Positions 12,920 to 24,388 of a stretch of 64,000 nucleotides of DNA are shown here, piece after piece. The notes below the pieces were generated by a model. The model saw nothing but the letters and a program-made list of their open reading frames with translations, did not search any database and had not been told where the DNA came from. Position numbers and translations under genes: made by a program. Every line of letters starts with the position of its first letter. Position 1 is the first letter of the stretch. The DNA comes from Globodera rostochiensis (lineage: Eukaryota > Nematoda > Chromadorea > Rhabditida > Heteroderidae). The stretch is taken from NCBI GenBank assembly GCA_018350325.1, contig JAEVLN010000012.1:2563991-2627990 (forward strand), given 5' to 3'.

Positions 12920-14489
12920 ATGCTTTGCTTTATCGTATTCCTCTACCGTACCCTCCCCATCGTCTTACTGTCGTTGGCCTTTGCTTTGGCCGGCGACGAA
13001 GCCGCCCCGACGGGTGTTGATAATGCTGAACCGCAGAAGCAATTCGATGCCGTTCCGCCCGTATTGGCAAACGCTCCGCCGGCACCGCGAGCAGTACTCG
13101 TAACGCAACAGCAGCAGGAGGAGAGCACCGCCGGAGATGGGCAAAGTGCCCGTGGAGAACAGCCGTCGCCATTGGTACCATTTAGGCCCGGACAATTTGT
13201 GCTGCCTCGGGGCGTGAACAGTGCGCGGGGAGTGCCCTTCCGGGCGCCATGGAATATCGCCGGAGGGGCAGCAACAAACCGAGCAGGACGAGGCGTAGTG
13301 ATTGGGCTGGACGGCTCCCTGATACGTCCGGAAACAGCTGCTGTTGCCCTTCTGACAGGCAGAGCCGGGACCGGAGGTTTCTTCCGCCAGCCAATCCTTG
13401 GGGCACGAGTTGAAGGCGGACGTAACCCCAATGAAAGAAGGAGGGGGGAGGAGAAGAGAAAGGAGTGGAGGAATAATGTGAAGAACGGAGAAGAGAAGAA
13501 GATGGAATTGGAGATTGGAAAAGCGGAAGAAGAGGGAAAGAAGGAGTGGAAGAACAGTGGGAAGGAGGCAGATGAGAGGAAAGAGGAGGAAGAACAGAAT
13601 AAGAAAGAGTTGGAAAAGAGTGGGAAAGTGGAAGAAGAGAGAAGGAAGGAGGTGAAAAACAGTGGGAAGGAGGGAGAAGAGAAGAGTAAAAAGGAGTTGG
13701 AGAAGAATGGAACAGAGGAAGAAGAGAGCAGGAAGAACAGTGTGAGGGGGGCGGAGGAGGAGGAGTCCATCATCGAAGAAGGACAAAAAGTAGTGGCAAA
13801 GGATGGCAAAAAGGAAGAATGGATGAACAAAAATGGCAAAAAGGAAGAATGGATGAACAAAAAAGAGAGTGCGGCGAGAGGAGGAGGCCAATTGGTGGTC
13901 AGAGTCAGCGGTGGGAAAGTGCTTTTGGACCGAAATTCGGAGGGGCCCGCCAAGGGGGAAAGAGGTGACAAAAGAGGGGGGGGGGGAAATGCCAAAAACC
14001 GATTCAAATGCCAAACTTTAGTGCCAAAGTCATCGTTCTGCGAGGACAGAGCTCAGAACTGCGCGGAAAACACCGACTTCTGTGCCGATGCCCAATATCA
14101 AGGGTTGATGGCCGTAAATTGTGCCAAAACTTGCAAGCTGTGCCCTCAGGACATCAAAAGTCGGCTGAGGGTGCCCCCGGGTCTGAAGTTCCCAGCTGGA
14201 AAGGCGCCGGAGGGGGTCGACGACGGCACGGAAGAACCGTCGTCGCGGAAATGCCGTGATTTGAGTGCCAGGCATGTCTTAGACAAACTCAACATTAAGT
14301 GACTTTTTCTCCCATTGAAGATGCCAGTTTTGGACCCAACGCGGTTTCTGTGCCAGCCGACTCTTCCACCGCGACCTGAAGCAGCGTTTCTGCGCACGCT
14401 CCTGCGGACTTTGCCAACCGTCCGAAGATGGCACCAGAAAGGCAGCGCCCGAGGCGGAAGCATCGTCATCAGAGGAGGGCGAGCAATGA
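12920..14489 (+). CDS. Secreted protein with two ShKT domains and a Lys/Glu-rich spacer
   Basis: Begins MLCFIVFLYRTLPIVLLSLA, a hydrophobic leader with likely cleavage after ALAG. A Pro/Ala-rich segment follows, then about 200 residues of Lys/Glu/Asn repeats (KKEWKNSGKE-like, 13430-13870). ShKT domain 1 (14014-14143) has six cysteines ending CAKTCKLC. Reading straight on gives a stop at 14300. Removing 14272-14320 as a GC-AG intron instead creates a second domain, starting CRDLSARCQFWTQRGFC and ending CARSCGLC, and moves the stop to 14487-14489. ShKT modules occur in nematode secreted and cuticle proteins and often act as potassium-channel toxin-like folds; here only secretion and the fold are supported. 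A secreted effector or surface protein is plausible. Confidence 0.8.
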
Positions 14490-14774
14490 ACGAACTGGGA
14501 GAAGAAAAGAGGGGAAACGATCACCGCGGGGGGGGCGGTAATGCAACATAATTTGAATTAAATGGTGCAACACTATTACATATAAAACTTTTATATGTGA
14601 AATAATGGCATTGGTCTAAAGGCATTGGTTGAGGTTTGAGGGAAACTGATGGAATTTGAGAAGATGGAAATGAAATGCGATTCAATCATTTTTTGTTTGT
14701 TTGTTTGCTTCATCAATTGCAGTCGAACACGCGAAGGTTCTGCCCGCTTTCTTCCGCCCTCGCCCCTCTTAGGC

Positions 14775-17700
14775 TTAGGCTTCCTCTCTATTAGCCGTCG
14801 TCCCCCCCAAAGTGCCAATCCTCTCCTCCAGCTCGTTCACTCGCGAGTCCAACTCCGATTGCTCTTCAAAATTAAATATTTAATTGGCTCCTTACATTTC
14901 AAAAATGTTCTCACGTGTTAATAAAACAATCTGACGCTGTTGACGTCGCATTTTGCTCTTCAGCGCGGCGTTCTCGTCACGAACGCTCTGAAGTTCAGAT
15001 TGGGCCGTCCGGTATTGCGTCTCCCACGTTTCCCCAATGGAATTCTTCAGAAATGATCGGTTTAGTCAAAATGCCCAAGTTCAAGCAGTACCTGCGTCTT
15101 CTGCAGACGTTCCAAGTGGGTCAGCTGGCCGAATGCCCTGTCCAGTTGGCTTTCCGTTTCGGTCAACTTTGTCTGCAGTTGCTCTGTGCTCCGCTGCGCA
15201 TTGCCGACTTGCCGAAGCCGACTGTTGTACTGTGGGAAAGTGCGCACAATTTGGAACTGTTCAACCATTACAGCCAACCTCATTCGCCAACTCGTCCGCC
15301 TTTTCGGCATGTTTTTTTCTGAAATTTCATTAATTTGATCAGAAAAAATTCAAATTCCCCCACGGCACCTTTCCGCCGCAATCGCCGCCCGACTCTCCTC
15401 CCGCTCGTCCTCCAATCGCTGTCTCAGGGCATTGTTCTCCCCGCGCATTTTCCGGGAGGCGAAGTCCGTCGTTTGACTTTGTTCCTGCTCCTTCTTCAGG
15501 TCGTTGCGCATCGATTCCATTTCGGCATTCACAGAACGCAATTGCTTGCTCAGCGAGTCGCGGGTCTTCAAAAAATGTAAAATTTGTTGTTCAACATTTG
15601 CCAAATGGAAAATTCTGGTCACCCCCCCCCGGTGCCCTCCCTACCCGCTCGGAGTCTTCCAATTCTCGCCGTGCCATTTGCTTGTACACCTCCAACTCTC
15701 TACGTGCCATTTGTGCGTCCTGTCGCTGCTGTTGAAGTTCGCGTTCAAGCGCCATCACGCGCCGTTCCGCCCCATCCAGACGTTGAGCCATCATCGCGCT
15801 GTTGTGTTGCTGTTGTTGCTGATGCGTGCCGGAAACGGTGGAGGTGGAAGAAGGGGAACGCGTCAGAAGGCCCGAATCAATCGTTGTGGTCAAAGAGGTG
15901 AGCTGTGAATAGACGAGAATAATCCCCAAAACAATTCGGTCACAGAAGAGACCATTGAATTAGCTGTCGCGTTTTCGTGCCGTCGGAGGACCGAAGACGA
16001 TGACGTCGTGACGGATGACAAATTGTTGACGGTCGAAGTGCCGGAGGCGCTTCGACGGACTCCGACAGAAAACGGTTCGGTGTGTACGGTGGATGCCGTA
16101 CTGGTACGGTAGCTGCGGTGAGGACGGTGCAAAGAGCCGGGGTAATTGGCGGACGAAGCGTTGTGCAGAGAGTGGCGGGCGGTCACCGAACGGCACAGAC
16201 CTTACAAATTAGGCATTTAAAGGAATTTGAATTTGTTTTGAACAACGAACGACCTCCGCCGCAGTCCGAGTCCACGCTCGACTCTCTGATGTTGTTGTTG
16301 TTGTTGCTGTTGCCAGGACTGTCCAAGGCCGAGCTTGACCCGAACTTGTCCAGACGCCCTCGACTTTGGGACGTTTGGAGTTGACTTGCATTGTCCCGCA
16401 CCTTTTTGGGTTACAGAAAGAGTTCACCAGCAGAAGTTGGTTAAGTCATTGATCGGACAGAGAAACCAAACCGATCAAAGTTTGATCACATTTTGATCAA
16501 ATCAGTCGACGATTTCGTCTCGTCCGATCGCCGGTCAAATAAAAAGAAATTACTTGCGACTCCAATTTGCACTTTAATTGGGCATTTTCCGTGTCCATTC
16601 GAAGGCACTTTCTTCGGCATTCCTCTAAATGTTCCTGCACTTCGTTTTGTGACCGCTTATGCGCTCGCTTCAATTCCTGCACGCATTCCTCCATTTGCGC
16701 ACTTTTGTCCTCCAAATTACGCTCCAACTTTCGCATTTGCGCGTCCCGCACGCGAATTTGTTCCTTCTGAAATGCCACAAAAGCTTTATTTTGGTGTAAA
16801 AAAGGCCAATTCTGAGGCAATTGCTTCTAGAGATTGATTTGAGGACCGATCGAGAAGTTCGATCAGTCCAAAACTTTAATTGATACCATCGCGTCCCGTC
16901 GGACGTTTGCCTTGTCCATTTCGTCACTTATCCTGCAAAGTTCGGCCTCCAAATGTTCCACCAATCCTTCCGCCTTCCGACGCGCACTTTTCTCAGTGTA
17001 AATTTGCGGTTGCATTTCCTTAATGGAACGAATTATATGCGCGGATATTCGCAGATTTGACTTTCATATCCGTAACCATCCATATCCGGATATATCCGCG
17101 GATATCCGGCTATCCATGGCCATTCATCACCAAACCGAAGCCCATTGTCATTGGACAAAAGGACACGCACATCAATCCAACTGTTTTTAGCCCTTCCCCT
17201 GGGGGGGAAGGGCGTCGCCATGCTTAATACCCCGAGGCGATCGTTGGCCTCCGCCAGCGCTCGGTTGAGATCCGCAAGCTGTGCCTGCTGTTCCCGAGTC
17301 CGTTCCCGGCTCTGTCCCAGCTCCTCCTCTCGACGGCACATTTCCGAGCGCATCCGTCGCACTTCCGTGCCCATTTCGTCCACGTCGACGCGCGAACGGA
17401 CGCACTCCTCCTGCGCCAAACGCAGTGCCTCTTCGGCCGATTCGCGTTCAATGCGTTCCAAACGATGCCGTTCTCGGAGCTTAACGAATAGAGAAGGGCT
17501 TATCGATCGAACGGATAAGGGCGGCACCTTCAAAGGATCGCCCCCCACGGCACAGTGCCATGCCCACCCCCCCACGGCACAGTGCCCTCCCACACCCCCC
17601 AGGGCACAGTGCCCTCCCACCCTTCCCTCACGGCACAGTGCCCTCCCACCCCCACCTCCCACGGCACAGTGCCCTCCCACCCCCACCTCCCACGGCACAG

Positions 17701-20700
17701 TGCCCTCCCACCCCCACCTCCCACGGCACAGTGCCCTCCCACCCCACCTCCCACGGCACAGTGCCCTCCCACCCCCACCTCCCACGGCACAGTGCCCTCC
17801 CACCCCCACCTCCCACGGCACAGTGCCCTCCCACCTCCCACGGCACAGTGCCCTCCCACCCCCACCTCCCACGGCACAGTGCCCTCCCACCCCCACCTCC
17901 CACGGCACAGTGCCCTCCCACCTCCAGGCACAGTGCCCTCCCACCCCCACCCCCCACGGCACAGTGCCCTCCCACCTCCCACGGCACAGTGCCCTCCCAC
18001 CCCCACCTCCCACGGCACAGTGCCCTCCCACCGTTAGCAGCTCCGCGTTCGCCACGCTTTTTTCCTCCTCGAGCCGTTCCAATGCTTTTGCGTGTTCCCC
18101 CAAAGTGCCGTTTAGCCGCACAATCTTTGCGTGTTGGTCGTCAAATTTGCGTTCCATTCGCTCCAACAATTCTTCGTTACGTTTCAATTCCGCGCTTAAC
18201 TCCGCCGCTTTTGCTCTGTCGGACTCCCATTGGACTTCGTTCTGCAAATGTTTCCGTTTTTTTGGGTTTAATCCCCCCCCCCTTTTTGAGGGGTTTCGTT
18301 TATTTGTCCCATTTTACTCTTTCCACGCGTTCCGCGCACTCTCTGAGCTCTGTCCGCGCCCTCTCCGTCTCGCGTTTTGTTTCTGCCAATTCTTTGTTCA
18401 ATTTTCCATTTGCCTCCTCCAACGCGTCCAGCCGACGTCGTTCAGCCACAAGCGGAATCAGCTGACGGACGCGCAGCCAAAGGCGGAACCATGGCCAATG
18501 ACGGACATGGACAAAGTGACGGACAGAACATTGGACTGTGCGCACAGAAAGCCTAATTCAGAAAAAGGTTTTCAAAAATGTCGAAAGGATAAAGCCGACG
18601 AGACAGACAATGCCAAAGAAATAATTTGTGATGAATGATCACTGATCAGAAGTCAATCTACAGAGTGATCAGAAGAGATTCGAGCAAAATGTTTTCTTAT
18701 TTTTGTGCCAAAGACTGTCTGACCATTCTTCGCGCCTTCTCTGGCAGTCCTTCCGCGCTCGTGCCCATCTTATCCAGGCTTGCAGTTTGCACACGCAATC
18801 GTTCAGCCGCTCCCGACGGAGGGCCTCCAATTGTGAGAGAAGCCCCACCCGACAGAAAACTTTGCTTCGCCCCAATTGGTACCGCGACGGAACGATGCCA
18901 ACGGCGGCAAACAGTTGCTGAACAGCATCACGCGGATTCGTCGTTATCAGCGCGGCGGAAGGCGCGTGGAGCAGGCGGAATCGGGCGAGGAAATTGGCGT
19001 AGAAAATTCGATTGGGATAGCCCTGACGACAAATTCTGATGCCCTCCAGCACTCCGTTGCACCTTCACAAAATACACCCCAAAATTGTAATGTTTATCAG
19101 CCAGCGGATCAACGCCTATTTGTTCGGGACGTACTCACCGCAATTGGTGCATCACCAGCGCCCCGTCCAGGACGAACGGATGCCGTTGGTGGTTTGGCAC
19201 AATGCAGCGTATGAAATGTGCCTGCGTGTCTCGCAATGTTCTGAGCAGTGCGGCGAGCTGTTCCCGGTATACGTGGGAGATGGTCGCCTGAGCCATGGCC
19301 GAACCTCCGCGGTGGGCACAGCCCCGGGGCGACGACGGTTTGTTGTCAGCGGACGACTTGGCGGTACTTTCCCTCCCGGCGAAGAGTTGGGCAGCAAGCG
19401 GGTGAGAGGAAGTGGCCAACACTCCCAGCAGAGCCCCGTCCATCTGAGAATAACTCTTTATGAAGAAGCTCCGCGGTTTTTGTGCCAAGTATCTGGTCTT
19501 GAACGTTTGTAACCCACCGCATCTCGATTCTTCTCGAGCCAGCCGTCCACGGAATAACTGACCGGACCGGCATAATGCTCGATGGTAAAGTGGTGATGGC
19601 ATGGCGTTCTGGTGGTGATAGACGAGGAGTTTAACGTGTACACCTCACTCAGAAAAGATTCCGTTACCGGCTTGACTGTCTCGCCTTGAAGAATGTGCCC
19701 CCGGGGGTTGTTGAAGACAGTCGGCGGACAAATTTTTCGAGAAGTGACCGATCCGACCCATTGGGCACAATGCATTCCTCCTGCAGCAGTGACAGCATGC
19801 CCAGAGGCTGAACGTAAAGAGAACGACAGACAGTTCAGAGACCAAAGATTAGAAACCTTTTCGATCAGATCGATCGTCGGCTGCAAGTCTCTGCCGAAGT
19901 CCTTTTGTCCAATTGAAAGTGTTTTTTCCAAAAAAGTTTTGCCTGATTCTTTCTACCTTCACATACTCCCAACTGATTCCCTCCCGCCTGTACTCCTCCT
20001 GCTCCCGAACGAACATAAATTCGTTGAAAAATTGCTGGAGGCGTTCATTTGTGTAATTTATACTGAAGCGAAAGAGCGCCAAAATTTGGACTTAAAAAGT
20101 CGGCTCAAACCAAAGCTGCTCAAAGGAATTGCGCGCCATAATCTCGAAGCCGGCCATGTCCAACACTCCGACAAATTTGTTGCCTCCGGCTAAAGACAAT
20201 TCGTCCACGGCTCCCTGCCGCCCTCCGCGAATGGCCAAATTGCATTTGGAGACAATCCACGCGAAAAGCCTTTCGTAAATGCATTTGGCCAACGATTGGG
20301 CGGCACAAAGCGTTTTGCGCAGCGGCTGACTGCGTCGAATGAGCGCGTCACCGACGCGAAAAGTCGGCTGAACAGCACAATAAATCGAAGGAACTTTTCC
20401 AACAGAACGAAACAAAAGCTCGTTGGGTTTACCTGAGTGAGCGAGTCCACCAAAGCACCGGCACGAATGCCGAGCAGTTCAGCTACTGCTTCAACTTCTG
20501 TGCCAAATTTTGAAAATTCAATTCTTTGAAAGAAACAAATTTTGTGCTGAAAGAAAACCCACCGGCCATTTCTTCCACAAAGGAAATGTCCATTCCCTGG
20601 CGCTCACCAAAGCGTATTTCGCCAATAATTGTGCAGGCGATGACCAACTCGCGGACCCAACCCTTCTCCGGGCCGGAGAAGCCGAGTTGGTCAAGCGCAA

Positions 20701-23334
20701 ACTGAACGTTTTTCCCCAATTTATATTTCTGTCCACCAAATTTTGGGTTGCCTCCGTTTCCCGGCCCCCCTCCAAATGGTCCACAAATTTGGCGTGCACA
20801 CTGTCAGCCGTTCGTCCCTGATTTAAAAAGCGAAATGCCTCCGGGCGCGGGTCGTCTCCGCTGTACGGGTTACGGTAGTCCCAAATGCGACACAGTACCC
20901 GCGAGGCTTTTTCTGATTGAAGAAAGTCTGCGCGGGCGAGGAGTTGGTAGAAAATGTGGAAATTGCTATCCCCGGCATTTTGGCTGACCACGCGGGACTT
21001 CTCCAACAAATCTGAATAGAATGAATGAATCCGCGGGTTGCCGATGATTCAATTTTTCCCAAAATTTCCGACTTTTTTATAACAGATTTGAGAAACCAAA
21101 TGACTGCTGAAAATTTGAAAAAACGCCTGTTATTTTTGCATCACAATTTGTTATGAATTTAGATGACACATTTTGTCACCAAATTTTTTTCCCCCAATCA
21201 TTTTTAAAAAGAACTCGAAACTCGGAGGTTTTCAGACTCGAAGCTCTAAAATTGGCTCGAACTTTTTCTAAACTTTAACTCACAACAGTCAATCTGCGCG
21301 GAGTGAAGTTTGCCCCCGCGGTCAAAATCGATGCGGACGAATTTACCCTGACAAATGAGCAAAATTTGCATAAATTTTGAGACAGTAAAATCGCTTAAAT
21401 TTGAAAGAATCGATCGATGTGTTGTTTTCTATCGTTCACATTCACTCAAAGCCCCGCCCGCCCCCACCATTCTCGAGCTGTTATTGTTGTGCACAGTTTG
21501 CGCATTGGCAAACGCCTCAAGCGCAGTTCCGGCACTAATCAAAGCCTTTTCGATTGTGGCAGATCGCTTCTGATCGAAACATTTGGCGTTGGAATGCCTT
21601 TCGGCGACGTCCATCAAATATTCGATGATCCGTTTAGTGTTCTCTGTCTTTCCGGCGCCACTCTCACCGCTGAAAACCAATTTCTCAACTTGGAATTGTC
21701 CAACATTTTGGGTCCAAACGTGATCAGAATCGATTGATTTGTCCGCGAATTTCTGTCGCTGACCCCCTCAAAAGCGCTTTGGGCAATTGCAAAAACATGC
21801 GGCGGCAAATCGCCGTCCGAATTGGCGTAATGCGCACGCATTTCGCCGCAGTAAAGCGGGGCCATTGACCGCCACGGGTTGACGACCACACAAAAAAGGC
21901 CGGAATATGTCTAAAATAAGCATAAATAAATTGAATTTGTTGGCATTTGCTTGACATGGATAAGCCTAAGGCTGTAACGTTGCCGGATGGAGCCGAGGAC
22001 GGAGGGGTCGTTCAGTTCGCTGAGTTGGCACAAATTCTCGCAGAGGTGGGAGACGCTCAGCCGTTGGAGGCATTCCCTGCGGACGCTTTTCCTCTTAATT
22101 CGTTTGAATTGAATTGAATCGTTCGCTCATTTCATTTTTATATATTTCAATATTTTTAGCTTTTCAAAATTTTACAAATTTTGTTTCCTCCTTTCTTAAT
22201 CATCAAAATGTATACAAATAAATACATTTAGTGTTTATTACAACAATCAAACACTTTAGCGCCCGCCGTCCATTGGCGCCCAAATTATCCAAAAATAAAT
22301 CAATTTGGCCGCATTACACCCAAAAACCAATCGGCGTTAATCTTCATTCATCCCCGGGGGGGGGGGGGGGAAGCATTTGCATTTATTCTTTTATTTATAT
22401 TTATGTCTGTTGGTCTTTCGCTTTTTCCCCCGATCTTTGATTAAATGAAGGCGAAAGCTTTTCCCCAATCCTTCGGACTGAACAACGAAAGAACGAAAAG
22501 TGCAAAAAAGCCCAGGAAATTGGAGAAGGATGAAATCGCCGGGGGGGGGACAGTTGCCGTCACATGGGGCCGAAAGTGTCAAAGCTCAAAAAGCATTGTT
22601 TGGCGAAGACGGACTTTTTGACGTAGTGTTTACAAAATGTTGGAGGAATGACCCATTTGAAAGTTTCAATTCGCTTATTTTGTCGAAAGATTGCAAAGTT
22701 TTTGTGTTCGTTTGAATGAATGCCCACTTTTGGACGATGCCCCCACCGAAAGCTCCCGCAACTGCTCCTCCTCGTTGAGCAACAGCACTTCAACTTCCGT
22801 TTCCGTTTCTTCTCCGTTTTGGCGGTCCCCCCGCTTCGTCCGCACTTCGCACAATTTGAATCCCTCCTGCGCGTCCGGCACCCAAAAGCGGCTGTCCCAT
22901 CCCGGCTCCATTTTGACTTTGGCCTCGCGATCCAACGCTTCTTCTGGCACTTCCAACAACCTTCAGAAAATTGATTATGTCAACATTTTTATTTTATTGA
23001 CTTGTTTTGTAAAAAATTGCCTGCGGCACTCGTCTTCCAAATTGGAGAAACGATCTTTGCCTCCGGCGGTGCCGTCGCGCCCGACGCTCTCCGCCGATGT
23101 CAATGGGGCGCTTGTCCGCTTCACCTCCGGCTCTATTTCTGTCATTTCCTCCTGCTCTTCCTCCTCCTCATCAACTTCTTCATAAGAATATTCTTCCTCT
23201 TCCTCTTCCTCCACAACCTCTTCCTCTTCCTCTTCCTCCACAACCTCTTCCTCTTCCTCTTCCTCCAGACCGGCAATTGGTGCTGATCTCGCAATTATTT
23301 GAGCCATTCTCTCTGATTTTTTGTGTTTAATCAA
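14775..23334 (-). CDS. Divergent class II-like myosin heavy chain
   Basis: A long minus-strand gene, N-terminus at 23334 ([12 protein letters not shown]; a downstream Met is possible). The first exon has a run of acidic residues (Glu blocks, 23160-23265). The SH3-like domain ([20 protein letters not shown]) follows. The motor includes [21 protein letters not shown]-loop [18 protein letters not shown], switch [40 protein letters not shown] and converter [33 protein letters not shown] then starts a coiled coil that runs to 14775. The tail is broken by a Ser/Thr/Asn-rich, non-coil stretch (about 15890-16400), unlike smooth class II tails and recalling class XVIII. Stop TAA 14775-14777. It should be a cytoskeletal motor, probably active because ATPase motifs are intact. 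Class II or II/XVIII-like is my best call. One GC-AG intron (22961-23020) and a minisatellite intron (17480-18031) are notable. Confidence 0.85.
17035..17118. repeat. GATATCC-type short repeat in a myosin intron
   Basis: A palindrome-rich patch with several copies of ATATCCG/CGGATAT and overlapping inverted halves. It lies in the intron next to the coiled-coil exons. No protein function is inferred. Confidence 0.6.
17546..18031 (-). repeat. 31-bp minisatellite filling a myosin intron
   Basis: Seventeen copies of a mostly 31-bp unit, each with the palindrome GGCACAGTGCC. The array starts exactly at the intron's 5' splice site (sense AACG|GTGGGAGGG). Flanking exons (ending ANAELLT, resuming [11 protein letters not shown]) join in frame without it. 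The array has no stop codon in several frames on either strand, so long ORFs cross it, but they are artefacts. Confidence 0.9.
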
Positions 23335-24388
23335 AGGCGCTTTTCATAAGTTGCAGAAACGTTTATTTAAAAGGGTTCGAAGAACAACAAATCCCTTTAA
23401 TTAATTGCGTTTAGATTTAGTGAGGGGGGGGGAATTGGTCTTCCTCAAAGGGTCCCATCCAAAAACCGCTTTGTTTGGGCGATGCCCCGTTGGGGGCGGG
23501 TATTGGCCGGATGATGGACGATAACTGCCGTTGTGTTAGGGTCAGTCGGGCGGAGTGCTGGAAGAGCGATGACATCCCCCGGGGCGGGGGAGAAAAGCGT
23601 TATTATTAATTATTACGACGCTCGGAGAATTTGTAACAGAAAAAAGAAACGCATAAATTTACTCAAAATTCGAGTGTACTGGGAATAACTGATTCTTCGC
23701 ATACAACGAAAGAACACCGTAACCCATGATACTGTATATTCTTAAGAGACTTCCGATTAGCGTCTGTTTAACCCCCAAAGGGCCGAAGAATCAACCGCAG
23801 ATGTGGAAGTGTTGTGTTTTAATTGGCAGGGCGGTCAATGGAGTGACAAGACTCTGGAGAGACTGATCAACCGCCCACCGCCGGAGGGAGGGGGGACGAA
23901 ATGCGAGGAAAAACAGCCCGAGGGTAAGAGAAGGCGGAAAACATCATTCTCCAATCGCTTCCGGCGCTGAGGAAGAATGGAATGATCTCCTCCCCCCCCC
24001 CCCCCCCCTCTTAGCTCATCCATTTGCAGCTGTTGCCCGATAGACTGGCTCGTGGAGATGCATTTGCCCGGTGGACCCGGGGGTTTGGTTGGACGGATTG
24101 TTTGGACCAATGCCGGAAACCCTTTTATTAAACAGTTTGTTTAAAAATGCACAGACATATAAATTCAGAACAAAGTTAAATAAGGGACTAATCGAATTAA
24201 ACATTTCAACAAGAAAAGATTATCAATAAAATAACAGCCATCACGGATGAGAAAATCTGCTATTTTGAGTTAACGCTGAATGGGAATCTGCCAAAGAATT
24301 CTGAAGTCGAAAGTCTAATTAAAAGTTGCAATTTCGGCAGACTCACTTTGGGTCAACTCCAGCACAGACAATGGCAAAACGCCAAAAT
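23335..24388. other. Intergenic, myosin promoter side to cosa-1 3' end
   Basis: 1.05 kb upstream of the myosin start and downstream of cosa-1, both on the minus strand. Contains G/C runs (G9 near 23424, about 18 C near 23991). A minus-strand ORF at 24016-24204 begins with a hydrophobic stretch but has no other support. Probably mainly promoter and 3' flanking DNA. Confidence 0.4.

Noticed and set aside
12943..14007. Two minus-strand ORFs of about 350 codons
   Set aside because: They are antisense to the charged repeats of the ShKT gene (read as Ser/Phe/Leu-rich text). The plus frame has a signal peptide and two disulfide domains.
17145..18638. Plus-strand 497-codon ORF and other long ORFs through the minisatellite
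   Set aside because: The stop-free 31-bp array joins unrelated stretches; the myosin exons on the minus strand carry the real signal.
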